DNA from: Pyropia yezoensis
Taxonomy: Eukaryota; Rhodophyta; Bangiophyceae; Bangiales; Bangiaceae
NCBI GenBank assembly: GCA_009829735.1
Contig: CM020620.1
Span: forward strand, 21,054,020-21,118,019
Reading direction: 5' to 3'
DNA: 64,000 bases
Shown here: positions 9,743 to 20,620 of the stretch, one piece after another
Numbering within the stretch: position 1 is the stretch's first letter
Layout of the letters: each line of letters opens with the position of its first letter
The notes under the pieces: model-generated
Told to the model about the DNA's origin: nothing
What the model saw: the letters and a program-made list of their open reading frames with translations, nothing else
The model's database searches: none
Translations under genes and position numbers: made by a program

Positions 9743-10949
9743 TCAAGACCGTACTTGCAAGTTTGCGGACCCTGCGAAACCACACCGACACATTCAAGGC
9801 AGGGCAGAGCGGAGGGCGTGAGGTACAACACATAGCTGACCGTCAGTCTCAGCAGCCGCATGCAAGGCAGAGAGCGCGCACTCAAGACCAGGTGGACGCC
9901 CGACCACCCCACCCCCCCCACCCCTCCAGCACCCACACCGCCAGCACCCACCTCCACTGACGGCGCGGCAGCGGAGGCACCCCGCCGACACGAGAAAAGA
10001 TGAGGACAACGGGCAATTAGCAGTATAGGACTCGACAGGCCACGTACCTTTTTCGAGAATCCTCTTCCCGCGCTCCGACCGCGCGAAATTGTGAAAGTCC
10101 CGGGCGACCGCCAGTTCTTGCACGGGCATCTGCGCAAAGTGGACAGACACGATCTTCAAGCTGTGCAACGGCCACCAACCGCCAGCACCAGAGCAGAGGA
10201 CAGATTCATCCATACACAGGGGCGCAGGGATGGGGTGGCAGCCATTATGGTGTCAGCGCGTCAGCGATGCGGCGCTCACATAACGGGAACATTCCAGCCG
10301 TCGCGGCATCCCCGCTCCTCCAGCCCCAGCCGCAGTGATAGTCTGCAACGGGGTCCCCGCACGTGAAGACAGTTACAAACGTCGGTACGGCATGCACTCC
10401 GCGCGGACACCCGCCTTCCGACAAAACACGCACGACCAGCAGCACTGCAGATGGTCCACCAGTGTAGTTCACCCCCGCACTCTCCAAGAAGACGCTCGAG
10501 CACAATCACCGCCCCCCCTCCCGCCGCACCCAAGCCCCTTCTCAGCCACTTACAGTTCGATTTTGGTGTTCCCCCTCGCCTCAATGCCGAAGTGGGTGAG
10601 GTACCGCTTGAGGGAGTTCTTGTGGAGCTTGGACAGGTCCACATACTGCACAGCAAGCAGTACCAGAACAAGACAACAAACAGCAGCGAGGAGATAGCCG
10701 CGACAATCCAACGTTAGATATGACCAATGGCGGCCACGAGCGTCCGACCGTCGGCGGCGCACACAAAAACGGGACATCTGCCCATCCCGCAAGCCAGATA
10801 CATTCCGCAGACACCGTCGTCGGGAGCGGCAGCCACCCCTCTCTCTCACAGCGACCCCACTCACTCGACCCGACACGCACCGGCTTGGGCACCCCCGCTC
10901 CAGCCTTGTCTTTCGCTGCCGCCGCCTTCCCACGGGGCTTGGACGTCAT
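9743..10949 (-). CDS. SAP30: SAP30-like Sin3-binding protein, four exons
   Basis: A 100-residue protein assembled from four exons: 10949-10881, 10645-10554, 10160-10048, 9771-9743. Donors are GTGCGT, GTAAGT and GTACGT, all acceptors are AG, and phases (0, 2, 1) fit. The joined product reads VDLSKLHKNSLKRYLTHFGI, then VSVHFAQMPVQELAVARDF, the Sin3-binding domain of SAP30/SAP30L (compare VDLYQLQVNTLRRYKRHYKL and VSRHFRNIPVNE in SAP30L). In animals and fungi this domain bridges Sin3 to histone deacetylase complexes in the nucleus. The N-terminus is a Lys/Ala-rich tail (MTSKPRGKAAAAKDK), and the zinc-finger half of animal SAP30 is absent. Introns are 235, 393 and 276 bp. The last exon adds only a few residues (SANLQVRS) and is the least certain part. 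No single long open frame shows this gene. Confidence 0.75.
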
Positions 10950-12284
10950 GGCGGTGGGCGCGGCGGCGCCTCACCCACACGCACCCCCCCCGCACCGGCA
11001 AACCGGTTGGCCAGAGGCGACCGCCCCGCAGCTGCCACCCAGGCCACCGCCACGACCGCCGCTACCGGCGCCGCGGCCACACACAGGGTCGGCCTGTCGA
11101 GCGGCCGCGGCAACGGTGGCCGCCAGGTGGCCACGGGGGGCTAGCACCGCCGCTTGACGACGCGTGCGACGCGCCGAGACAAACGTGGACATACAGGGAG
11201 AAGCCGCTGGGGGAAGAGGGAAGCAGGAAAGAGGAGGGGACTGGACGGAGAGGGAGGGACGAGGGGGGAGGGGGGGGGAAGGGAGGGCGCACGGCCACAC
11301 AACGCAAGAGGGACCAACAGCAGGGCTGGCGGGTGTGGCGGGGGCGGTGGGCAGCGCGGGCGGGCGGCCAGGTGGGCGGGTCGACGGGGGACGAGGCGGG
11401 TGGCCAGGGGTGGGAGCGGGGATGCTTGTGGTGTGGCGGGGCGTCTGCGGAAGGACCGCCAAGCAAAACCGCCGAGCGAGGGGGGAAGGCAGGCGCTGGT
11501 GAGCGGGAGGCCGGACGCGCGGGGCGGGCAGACAGGTGCGCAGACGGACAGACGGCCGGACCGGCGGGCGGGCGGATGAGCGGGCGGGCGGGCGGGCGGG
11601 CGGATGGGCGGGTGGGCGGGTGGGCGGGCGGGTGGGGGGCGGGGGAGGGTCGGCCGGAGCGCGGGACTGCAGCGCGGCAGGGGCCAGGGACACACGCACG
11701 GGCGGGGGTCGCGCGGCGGCCGCCGCCGGCGTCCCCCCCCACTCTTGCCACGCCCGCCGCGCGCCAGGCTGCCCTGGGGCCACCGCGCCCTGGATGCCGC
11801 AGCGAGGGGGGGTGGGGGGGGTGTGGGGTTGAAGTGGGGGGCGCCGCAGCCCAGCTGGGGGGTGTGCCGGGCGGCGCCGGGTGTGGCTGCAGGGGTTTTG
11901 CCTGGGGAGGGGGAGAGGCGTCCGGGAGCGGCGGTGCGCAGATTTGGGCGCTTTTCCTGCCTCTGGTGGCCCCGCCCGGCCGACTGGGGCCGCGAAGGGG
12001 GCTGACGGGACCACAGGCACGCTGATACGCCCATGTAATTAACTCTACCATTGAGTGACAATTGGCCGGCACGGCACGTGTTATCCTCGGTCACAGTACT
12101 TGTCTCTTGCTTCACTTTCAAGTCCAAGAACTACAGAGCGGCCTTCTTAAGTGCCAGGTCGTACTCGGCACTGCGCCACCTCTCCCTCTGCATACTCCGC
12201 CCCCCGGACCGTCGTCGCGCCCAACGCCTGCGCCTCCCCTCCCCCCCCTCACAGGCACCCGCTGCTGTTGGCACCCCACCCACC
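10950..12284. other. Divergent intergenic region with GGGC repeats
   Basis: This lies between the SAP30-like start (-) and the oxidoreductase start (+). It is GC-rich and includes a GCGGGCGG/GGGCGGGT tract at about 11560-11640. All frames are open here and none has recognisable protein character. The last 250 bases (12030-12284) are less GC-rich and are the likely promoter and leader of the plus-strand gene. Confidence 0.5.
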
Positions 12285-13475
12285 ATGTCCCCCCCCGCCC
12301 CCCTCATGCGTGCGGTGGTGGCCACCGCTGGCGGGGCGCTGCGGCTGTCCCGTGTCCCTCCTCCCTCGGCGTCCCCTAGCCAGGTGCTCCTTGCCGTCGC
12401 CGCGACGGCGGTCAACCGGGCGGACCTGCTGCAGGCTGCCGGGCGGTACCCCCCCCCTGACGGCGTGACGCCCGTCCTCGGCCTCGAGGCGGCCGGCACG
12501 GTAATGGGGACCCCCCCCGCGGGGAGCGGCCTCGCGCGTGGCGACCGGGTGGTGGCGCTCTTGCAGGGGGGGGGGTACGCCGACGTTGCCGCCGCCGACG
12601 TGGGGTGCGTCCTCCGCCTCCCGCCGGGCTGGGGGGGGGACGACTGGGCCGTCCGGGGGGCGGCGGTGATGGAGGCGTGGGTGGCGGCCTACCAGGTTCT
12701 GCTCCTGGGCGGGTGCGTCCGGCCGCCCGCCGCGGCCGCGGGGGGGGGACCCCCGCCGCCGCCCATAGAGGGGACCGCCCCCTGGGGGGGATCCCCCCCG
12801 CTGCCCCCCCGCTCCCCGCCGCCAAGGTCGGTGCTGGTCACCGCCGCGGCGGCGGGCGTCGGCACCGCCGCGGTGCAGCTGGCGGCGGCGCACTTTGGCG
12901 TGCCGGTGGTCATTGGGTCGGCGGGCACCCCGTCGCGGCGGGCGGCGGTCGCCGCCCTGGGCGCCACCGCCACCGTGCCGCGGCCGCCGGCCGCGGCGCC
13001 AGCGGCGGACGCGTCCCCCGACGCGCCGCCGCCGCCGCCGCCGCCCTGTGCCTACACCGACGGCGTGCGGGCGGCGGCGCCCGGCGGGGTCGTCGACCTG
13101 CTGCTCGACGCGGTTGGGGGGGGCGGCGCCTGGGCCGCGCACCCCCCGCTCCTCGCCCCCGACGCGAGGTGGGTGCTGTACGGCGCGCTGGGGGGCGCCC
13201 GCGCCGCCACCCCCGCGGTGCCGGCGGCGCTGCTCGCCCGCCGCGTGTCGCTCCTCGCCACCACCCTGCGGGGGCGCCCCGCCGCGTACCGGGGCGGCCT
13301 GGTCGCCGCGTTTGGCAGGGAGGTGCTGCCGTCCATGGCCGCGTTTCCGAAGGGGGGGCGCCTCGCGCCCGTCGTGCATACGGTCATGAGGCTGGACGAC
13401 GTGGCGGCAGCGCACGAGCTGGTGGCTTCCAACGCGGTGGTTGGCAAGGTGGTGCTTCGAGTGGCAGATCCATAG
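12285..13475 (+). CDS. PIG3/TP53I3-type NAD(P)H quinone oxidoreductase
   Basis: A 396-residue zinc-independent medium-chain dehydrogenase/reductase of the quinone oxidoreductase class, close in pattern to human PIG3 (TP53I3), which reduces quinones with NADPH. Seen in order: the GroES-like domain with AVNRADLLQAAGRYPPPDGV, then LGLEAAGTV, the EAWVAAYQ helix, the nucleotide-binding loop AAAAGVGTAAVQLAAAHFG at about 187-205, DLLLDAVGG, the family signature RWVLYGALGG, and a C-terminal VVGKVVLRV. Two low-complexity inserts (Pro/Gly before the NADPH loop, Pro/Ala after it) lengthen it beyond the usual 330. Start ATG 12285 lies in ACCATGTCC; a second in-frame ATG at 12306 is equally close to the domain. 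No structural-zinc cysteine cluster is seen, as expected. No intron. Confidence 0.87.
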   Translation: MSPPAPLMRAVVATAGGALRLSRVPPPSASPSQVLLAVAATAVNRADLLQAAGRYPPPDGVTPVLGLEAAGTVMGTPPAGSGLARGDRVVALLQGGGYADVAAADVGCVLRLPPGWGGDDWAVRGAAVMEAWVAAYQVLLLGGCVRPPAAAAGGGPPPPPIEGTAPWGGSPPLPPRSPPPRSVLVTAAAAGVGTAAVQLAAAHFGVPVVIGSAGTPSRRAAVAALGATATVPRPPAAAPAADASPDAPPPPPPPCAYTDGVRAAAPGGVVDLLLDAVGGGGAWAAHPPLLAPDARWVLYGALGGARAATPAVPAALLARRVSLLATTLRGRPAAYRGGLVAAFGREVLPSMAAFPKGGRLAPVVHTVMRLDDVAAAHELVASNAVVGKVVLRVADP

Positions 13476-15549
13476 ACACCCGGGTGCCAGAGAGGGGGGG
13501 AGGGGGGCGGTTGGATTGGGGGGGAAGGCGACGCCAACCGCTGCCCCGCCTGCCGCTCTGCCCTCCGTCTTGGACAAACGTTGCGTGCACGTCGGAAAGG
13601 CCCTGGTGAATCGGGGGTGATGTCAGCTCCACTGTTGGTGGCACTGCAGTGCCACTGTGTCCTCACGTGCCGCACGCGCGCGCCACCGCGACGGCCCTAC
13701 CCCATTCTCGGCCGCTGACTCGGGAGAGGGTTGTTGTCGACCGCTTTCTCTGTATGGGATGAGCAGACACCCCCCCGCAGTGCCAACGTTCAAGTCCGTG
13801 CTTAGAGTCATGGGCAATCGGGTGCATCTGCACAGCCACTGGTGCGCTGACGCTGGGGCTGCTGCGCTGTGCAACACGTTCTTCCGCTTCGCCACCGGTC
13901 TTCTGTGCGGGCAGCTTGCTGCCGCCGCGTCGACGGCGGGCGGCCTCCGTAGGCTGTGGCGGCAAGACAGCGGGAAGCCGCCGCTGGTGGGGTGGCCGTT
14001 TCGGACGCATCCTGCCGAGGCCGTGGGGAGGGGGCGCTCGGTCGTTCATCGTCTGCCTCTTTTCTTCGCGTCACTTCTTTGTCAGCGTGCTCCCAAAATC
14101 CCCGATAAAGGATAGCCCTTTCTTCCAATTTCTCGCGCAGAGCCCAACTACGCCCGCGAGGACAAACATGCGTGTGACCTGACCGTTACTGGCCACAGAT
14201 GGCGCCACGTGAGCGGCGACCCAGTCCTCGACAGTGATGATGACGCTGGCTTTACTTTGGTCCGCTGGATTTGACCATCACCTGTCTGGTCGATACAGCC
14301 AGGTCTGTGGCGGATGGCGGACCTTCAAGTTGCTGGACGGTCTCTTGGGGTGGCGCGTACAGATGGCGAGGCGGGACGCCACCAAGGAAACCGCCACCAG
14401 CACAGCCCGCGCGACAAGGGAGCTCTCTCGCGTGGCACCCCATCCATGATGGCTGACCATGAACCGCCTCTGCGCGCACACCTGTGACGTGGTCAATAAC
14501 GAGGGGAGAGAGGTCAGTGGGCACACAGCGCCCGCGCCAGGCGAACTCCGACTATCGGTTCACCAATCCGTGCCAAGGGAAGGCAGCCGGCCCCAGCCAC
14601 CGGCTGACGAGACAGGCGTCGCGCCGGGCGCTGCTGAGTCTGCCACGATGCGGCGGTTGCGGGTGCAGCTGGGTCCAACCACCAGTCCCCCCCTCTTTTC
14701 TCAGACCACAACCACCCTATCCCCGCTACGTGGGTGCCCGCTCGTGGCGCTCCTCCATTGGGACCCCGACGTGATGGGTGGGGGGGGGAACCACTTGGGA
14801 GAGCTGACAGTGCAACCGCCCGCGGTCGCTGTCGCATGGAGGGGGCGCCCGCCTGCCCACCCCCGCCTCGTAAACCCCCCTCTCTCTGCTGCTGTTACGA
14901 GGGGAGCGGGTGGTGCCAGCGACGCGCCACCAGCCCAAATGCCGCTTGGCAGCTGGCCCTGTCGCCATATGCTCCATCCGAGGGGGGGGGGGCGGAGGGG
15001 TGGTGCTCTACCCTGTCGCTCGCTGCTTTGGCGGCCATTGCTGCGCCACCTGTCGTTGCGTACGCGGCCCCCATTTCTTCGCCCGGCGCTGGACGGCCCG
15101 TCCCCGCGCGCCGGCGAGGTTTATTAACGCCCCCACCGATCCGCACCAGCCGTCTCGTTCGCAACCGCGGCCAGCGCGACTGCGCCTACCGGATCGGCGC
15201 GCGCTTGGGTGGAGCAGCGGTTGGGCCTGTAGGCGAGGACGCTGCAGCCGTGTTCGTTCTTTTTATGGTTGTTGGCAGTGTACTGGAAGCGCCCTACTCA
15301 GCTCTCGCCGTTGCCTTGGCCTGGAAGCACTCGCCGTGTGTGTCCTCCCGGCGTTTGCGGCCGGACTGAAGTCGAGGAGTGCGGGCGTAGCGCGATAGTT
15401 ACGCCTAGCCGCATCGGCGGTGGCTCCACCTTTCGCGATCCGTCTTGTGTGGTCATCCTTGTTCCCGCGTCTGCACTTGTTACTTCCCCGTTGGCCCGGC
15501 GACGTCGCCCCTCCTTTATTGTCCCTGCGTCGTTGCCACCACGGGAGCA
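13476..15549. other. Long intergenic stretch without an identified gene
   Basis: About 2.1 kb between two plus-strand genes. Open frames up to 220 codons exist on both strands but none looks conserved. One stretch, 14141-14274, has an exon-like structure and is described in the findings. The final few hundred bases before 15550 are the presumed promoter and leader of the ankyrin gene. Confidence 0.4.
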
Positions 15550-17880
15550 ATGGCGGCCCATCGGCGAACATCCGGCGATGGTCAGCCTGTCCGAGAGGGT
15601 GGGCCGCCCCCGCCCCCCTCTCCCTTGACCGCCCCCCCGGGTTCGGCGGGCTCGGCGGGCCTCTTCTCCGACCACCTGTCCGCGGCCGGGTGGAAGAAGC
15701 GGATGGGGGCGGCGTCCAAGAGTGGAGACCTCCCCGCCGTCCGGGAGCTTCTCGCGCAGGCGCCGGACGGTGTGTCGCGGCCTCTCAACAAGTCGTCGGC
15801 GACGGCGCTGCACGTGGCGTCGCAGCACGGGCGGCGGCAGGTTGTGGAGGAGCTCCTCTCCCGCGGTGCAGACGCGGATGCACGGGCACAGGACTCGTGG
15901 CGGCCCCTCCATATGGCGGCTGCGGGGGGTCACGAAGGGGTCGTCTCCCTGCTCTTGGGCATGGGTGGCGCCGATGTGGACGCGGCCGAGGAAGAAGGTG
16001 CGTTTTTCGAGTCGGTGGGAGAGTAAGCTGCGGAAGCAAGTGAGCTGGGAGCCACGGATATGAGCAGTGGATGATGCATGGATAGCCGACACTGACATTC
16101 GTCGAACTCCTTCGTCTCTGGCTTTGCTGTGCAATCGTCTGCCCCTCTGCTGTGCCCTCAGGCTGGACCCCGCTTCATGTCGCTGCCGAGAACGACCAGT
16201 TCGATGTTGCCATCACCCTGCTGCGAGCTGGTGCCGGGGTGGATGTCGCCCGCGAGGACGGTGCGACGGCTTTGCATGTCGCCGCGGGCAACGGCTTTGC
16301 TGACATTGTGACGCTGCTGCTACGCAAGGGCGCAGACATGGAGGCTGTGACCCGTGATCGGTGGTACCCGCTGCACATGTCGTGTGGCAATGGGCACTCG
16401 GCGGTCACGGAGCTGCTACTGCGCAAGGGTGCATCTGTTGATGCGACGGCTGATGCGGGTACGTGGCGGCGATAACGGTGCAGAGTGCAGCGAAGATGCA
16501 GCTTTTGGTGACCTTTGACACGCGCGCTGTGGTTATAGAGTGTTGTGAGTCTTTCCTGCGAGCCCACGCTGACTTCGTTTCGTGCTCGAGTACTGGTGAC
16601 TTTGGTCCGCTAATGTCCTTGGGTGTGTTGATTGCGACTCCTGTGTTCGTTTTCTTTAGGATGGGGCTTGCTGCACATGGCCGCCTGTCACGGCCATGAC
16701 GTGGTGGCTGAGCTGCTGCTCCGCCGGGGCGCTGACCCTAACGCTCGGGCTGATGAAGTAAGTTTGCTAGAGGGAGAGGATTGTCAGAGCGCCTGCGCGC
16801 CAGTCGGGCTTCTTTCCTTCGCGGGTGATTGTTGGACCGCCGGTCTTGAATCTTGTCAAGAGACGTCGCTGACGCCCCATTGTTCTGGTCTGCTGCAATG
16901 TCTTTTTCCTGCTAAGGAATGTCGTTTATCCCTGCTCTGCCGCTCCTCGCTTTGTTCTATCGCTACAGAATTGGACCCCCCTTCACATGGCAGCATGCTA
17001 TAACCACTCCGACGTGAGCGCCCTGCTGCTCAAGGCGGGTGCCATCGTCGACGCGCCCCGCTCTGATGGCGCCACCCCACTCCACATTGCTGCGCGCAAA
17101 GGCAATGCTGAGGTGGCGGCGGTGCTCCTTCGTGCTGGCGCGTCTGTCGATGCAATGACAACCCGCGGGCACACCCCGCTGGTGGCGGCCGTTCAGTTTG
17201 GCCACACGGATGTGGTGGCGCTGCTGCGCAACCCTCCGCGGGTGGTGTCGGCCATTCCGCGGGAAGCCGCCGTCAGCGCTGGGGGCGCCGCGGCCGCCTC
17301 AGGTGCTGCTGCGGCTGCACCAACCCGGGCAGGCGTCGCGGCGTCAGCGAGTGGCAGCCCTGGCTCGACGGCTGCGTCCATGCCAGCGAGCTCCGCAGCG
17401 GCGCCTGGGGGTTCAGCGCCACCGGCTTCGAAAGCCGCTGCCCCTCCCCGCCCGCGCGGTGAGCCGGAGGTGTCGCTGGCTGACGACCCGTCGGCGCCGC
17501 GGCTTGTGCGCGCCGCCACCGAAGACGGCGCGGCCGATGTCAACGACCCTGCGGGTGTCGCGGCCATGGGCCCTGAGGAGGTTGCAGAGGCGCTGACCGC
17601 GTTTGTGTGCCGCGGCCTCCCCGGGCCGACGAAGTTGGCCTACCGGGCTGCCGTGAGGGCGGCGACGGCTGAGCACGACGTGACGGGGTCGGCTATCGTT
17701 TACGAGTCAGCTCCCGAGGAGCTCGCGCGGACGCTCCTCGAGGGCTACAAAAAGGGAACGCTGCCGCGGGGGAGCCTGGGCCTGACCGTCCGCTTTATCA
17801 AGGAGGCGCAGCAGGCCGCCGAGACCGCGCCTGCAGTCTCCGGTGGGGGGCGCCCTTCCGCAAGAGGCGGGCGAGCGTAA
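15550..17880 (+). CDS. Ankyrin-repeat protein, four exons, with a C-terminal helical (SAM-like) region
   Basis: A 584-residue protein from exons 15550-15997, 16162-16458, 16660-16757 and 16969-17880. Donors are GTGCGT, GTACGT and GTAAGT; acceptors are CAG, TAG and CAG; introns are 164, 201 and 211 bp, phases 1, 1, 0. About nine ankyrin repeats run from residue 75 to 350 (units such as WTPLHVAAENDQFDVAITLL and ATPLHIAARKGNAEVAAVLL). Each intron sits at or next to the Gly/Asn-Trp that begins a repeat, so exons carry whole repeats. A Ser/Ala/Pro linker follows, then a helical region (GPEEVAEALTAFVCRGL to LTVRFIKEAQ) that resembles a SAM domain; that assignment is tentative. Ankyrin and SAM pairs usually act as scaffolds; the partner is unknown. 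Start ATG 15550 (GCAATGG) follows in-frame sequence with no better start. Confidence 0.8.
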
Positions 17881-18204
17881 GAGGGACGTACTGTTTTTCA
17901 GCGACTGGGAGCTGCCGCTGGCAATGGTGAAAGCGGGTACCCATCATCACGCAAGATGCTGCGTGTGGGTTTTTCGATTGTTTTTTTGTAGCACTGCGGG
18001 TAGTGCGCGCCATCATCCTGAGCGTATTCTTCTTTAGCTTTTCCGGCCGCTCCAGCCCTCTCCTCAACACTGCTCGCGAACAGGATACCTCCACCCGCCG
18101 GGGCTAGAACCGATCCTGCAGGCATTCGACGACAGCGACGAGGCTGGGTACAAGCGTCGCCACCTCTCCCGCCGCACGCGCTCTCCTCTGCCCGCTTCCC
18201 CACC
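17881..18204. other. Convergent intergenic region
   Basis: This holds the 3' side of the ankyrin gene and of the minus-strand secreted protein. T-rich patches at about 17970-18000 are compatible with 3' processing, but no clear signal can be named. Confidence 0.4.
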
Positions 18205-18894
18205 TCACGACGAGGGCACTGCATACACCATCGACCCCGGGCACTCGCTGCCTTGTAGCATGTCGTTGAGCGGTGACGCGCAGCAGTTCGGGAGGCTCAG
18301 CCACACAGGGAAGAGAACCACCAGCTTTGGGCACGTCTCCGCGCAGCACCGCCCCGGCGCGGCGGGGGCGTAGCCGCGGCAGCAACCGTCGGCGCTGGCG
18401 TTGCCCGAGAGGAGAGGCCCCACCACATTAGGCTCCCCTTCAATGCCCACGGAGGTCGTGGAACTGGTGGCGGTGCCGTTGGCCGCCGCGACGCACAGGT
18501 GTTCGGGGTGAGCGATGGAGAGTGCGGCCACCACCGCCCGCGCGTCGCGCCTGCTCAGCACACACCCGTCGAGGGTGCGGACGGCGCGGAGCGCGCGTAG
18601 CGCCTTTCGCACGGCCCGCTTGCCTGCCCGCCAATTGTTCACGTCGGCGCAGGGGGCGCTCGCTAGCGCCCGCACAAACTTACGGAGGTGGACGAGCGTG
18701 GCGCGGCACGTGGCGGCGCCCATCGAAATACCTTTCTGGGGGGTGGGCGTCCAGTCCACCGTCGTGCCGCTGCCCATGGCCACCGCAGCCGCAGCCTCCA
18801 CGGGAGGTGCCGCCGCCATCGCCACCATGGTCACCGCCACAGCCACCAGCAGTCCCGTCAGGAGGGCCGAGGCGGGGCGGAGCCCCTGCATCAT
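18205..18894 (-). CDS. Predicted secreted Cys-containing protein of unknown function
   Basis: A 229-residue protein starting at tandem ATGs (18894 and 18891). The N-terminus has a clear signal peptide: GLRPAS, then a hydrophobic core LLTGLLVAVAVTMVAMAAA, then a small-residue cleavage region. The mature part has a basic helical section (HLRKFVRALASAPCADVNNW to KALRALRAVRTLDGCVL) and a Cys-rich C-terminus with CC pairs (DGCCRGY, GRCCAETC, LPNCCAS), suggesting disulfide bonds and export to the secretory pathway or cell wall. One NGT and one NAS sequon are present. No family is recognised. It converges on the ankyrin gene. An upstream GTG start in the same frame is not credible for a eukaryote. 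A further 3' exon cannot be excluded. Confidence 0.55.
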   Translation of the reverse strand: MMQGLRPASALLTGLLVAVAVTMVAMAAAPPVEAAAAVAMGSGTTVDWTPTPQKGISMGAATCRATLVHLRKFVRALASAPCADVNNWRAGKRAVRKALRALRAVRTLDGCVLSRRDARAVVAALSIAHPEHLCVAAANGTATSSTTSVGIEGEPNVVGPLLSGNASADGCCRGYAPAAPGRCCAETCPKLVVLFPVWLSLPNCCASPLNDMLQGSECPGSMVYAVPSS

Positions 18895-20620
18895 GCCGCG
18901 TTGAGGCCCTGCAACTGCCACGGGACCTTGGCACCGGGGGGGAAGGGAAGGGGGGGGGCGGAGGGTGGGGGTCGGGGAAGGAGGCTAGAGAAGAAAGCGA
19001 ACACTCGGTGGGAAGCTTGAGGATAGGTGGGCGTCTTTTTGGCGCTGCCCCCCCATTCGCGACGGTGGGCAGGCGCGCGGCGAGTGGGGGAGAGCAGGCG
19101 GCGGGGTGCAAAGACGCGGCCACTCCCTTCCTGTCAGGCAGCTGCACGCAGTATCGGCGAGAGACTGCAGCGGGTGTCCCGAGATACCCCCCCCCCCCCA
19201 ACTTCCGCCGTCTCCTGCCCCAGCCGCTTCCGGCGAGCACCCCGCCACCCCTGCCGCCCCGGCAAACGCCCCTCCGCAGTTGCTTGGTCGTCCACCGTCA
19301 CACCCGCCTCCCATCCCCCCACCTCTCACGGGCAGTGGACACGGAGGATTTCGGGGGAGGAGTAGCGTGGAAGCAGAGATGGAGTACAGTACGACACCAC
19401 CCTCTTGAAATTTTCTCTGGCCCTGACCTGCCGACCGTCGGCGGTAGGACGTTAATGGCGGCGCTCATGATGTCAGCCTCATGGGCTTGGTTCGAGGCGC
19501 GGAAGTGGTGCGCCGCCGGAGGTGGGAGGCGGGGGAGGGGCATGTACTGTACCACTCCTGGCGACGCCAGCGGGAGAGAGGGGGGTCTTCAGGCAGATAG
19601 CTGCCTCATGAATCCCGACCCGACGGCGACGGAGGCGGCGGCGGCCGCCGACACTGCATCCACCCCCCAATTCGGCCGTCCGGCCCGTCCGATTGTAGGT
19701 AGCTGGCGTTGGGGCCCCCCCGCGGTTGTGCGGCAGTCCCATGGGGCAACGGCGGACGGCTGCCAGGGCGGTGGACCAGGGGAGAGAGAGAAACGAACAG
19801 GTGGAGGAGGGGGGCGGGCGGTGTCACGCGTCTGCTCGCCCCGTAACCGCGCGTGACTCTATCTGATGATCTGGCTCATGATGAGCACGGATTGGGGTGG
19901 GGGTGCGGTGTTTGGGAGAGGCCAGGCGGGGGGGGGGGGGCGACGCGGGCGGCTGTTCGCACTGACGGCGCAGTCCACCCCAGGCTGCCCATGAGCAGAC
20001 CGTGTGAGGAGGGGGACGCTGGGGCTGGGAAGGAGGGGGTTCGGATGCTTTGTCTCTCCGCTGGGGCATGGGGCGACGGCCGCTGCTGCTGCGACCGCTT
20101 CCGAACGAGGCGGTGACGGTGGCAGCGCCGATGCGCAGATTCGCTGTCCTCTTCTTGTTCGCAAGCGCACGGGCAGCATAGGGAGCGAAGGGGGGGGGGG
20201 CGGTGGGTTCTGAGAGGGGAGGTAAAAAGGGGGGGCGATGAGGGGGGGGGTGGAGATTAGAGTGATGGCAGGGGAGTGGACGGCGCGCAGGGGATAGAAG
20301 GGGCAGAGAAGAGGGCGGGAGTCTGGAGGATGGAGCTGAAGGAGGCGGGTGCCGCTGCCACCAGTGGAACGGGGCGCGTCTTGCGTCACCACCCCGCGTC
20401 CGTTGCCGGTGCTGCAAACCTGGCAGCCAGTGGAAGTGGCGACAGTGACAGCACGCCAAGTTGCGCCCGCCGTCAGGGGCCCTTGCGCGCACCGGCGGGG
20501 ACGACGCCCATCAGGCAGAAATGGGGGGTGGGAACCCTCGGCACAACCAGTCGGGGGGCGCAGTGCAAGCAATGCTCTCTTTTCTTCTCAAGGGCGCCGC
20601 CTCGTCTAAAATAGATGCCC
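18895..20620. other. Intergenic, low complexity
   Basis: About 1.7 kb with alternating C-rich and G-rich stretches (G runs around 19930 and 20190-20250). Long open frames overlap on both strands with no conserved content. No gene supported. Confidence 0.5.

Noticed and set aside
10727-12127. Frames of 330-430 codons on both strands in the SAP30/oxidoreductase interval
   Set aside because: Composition follows GGGC/GCCC repeats, with no conserved segment on either strand.
18522-19856. A 444-codon plus frame opposite the secreted-protein gene
   Set aside because: Arg/Pro shadow text antisense to a frame with a proper signal peptide and Cys pattern.
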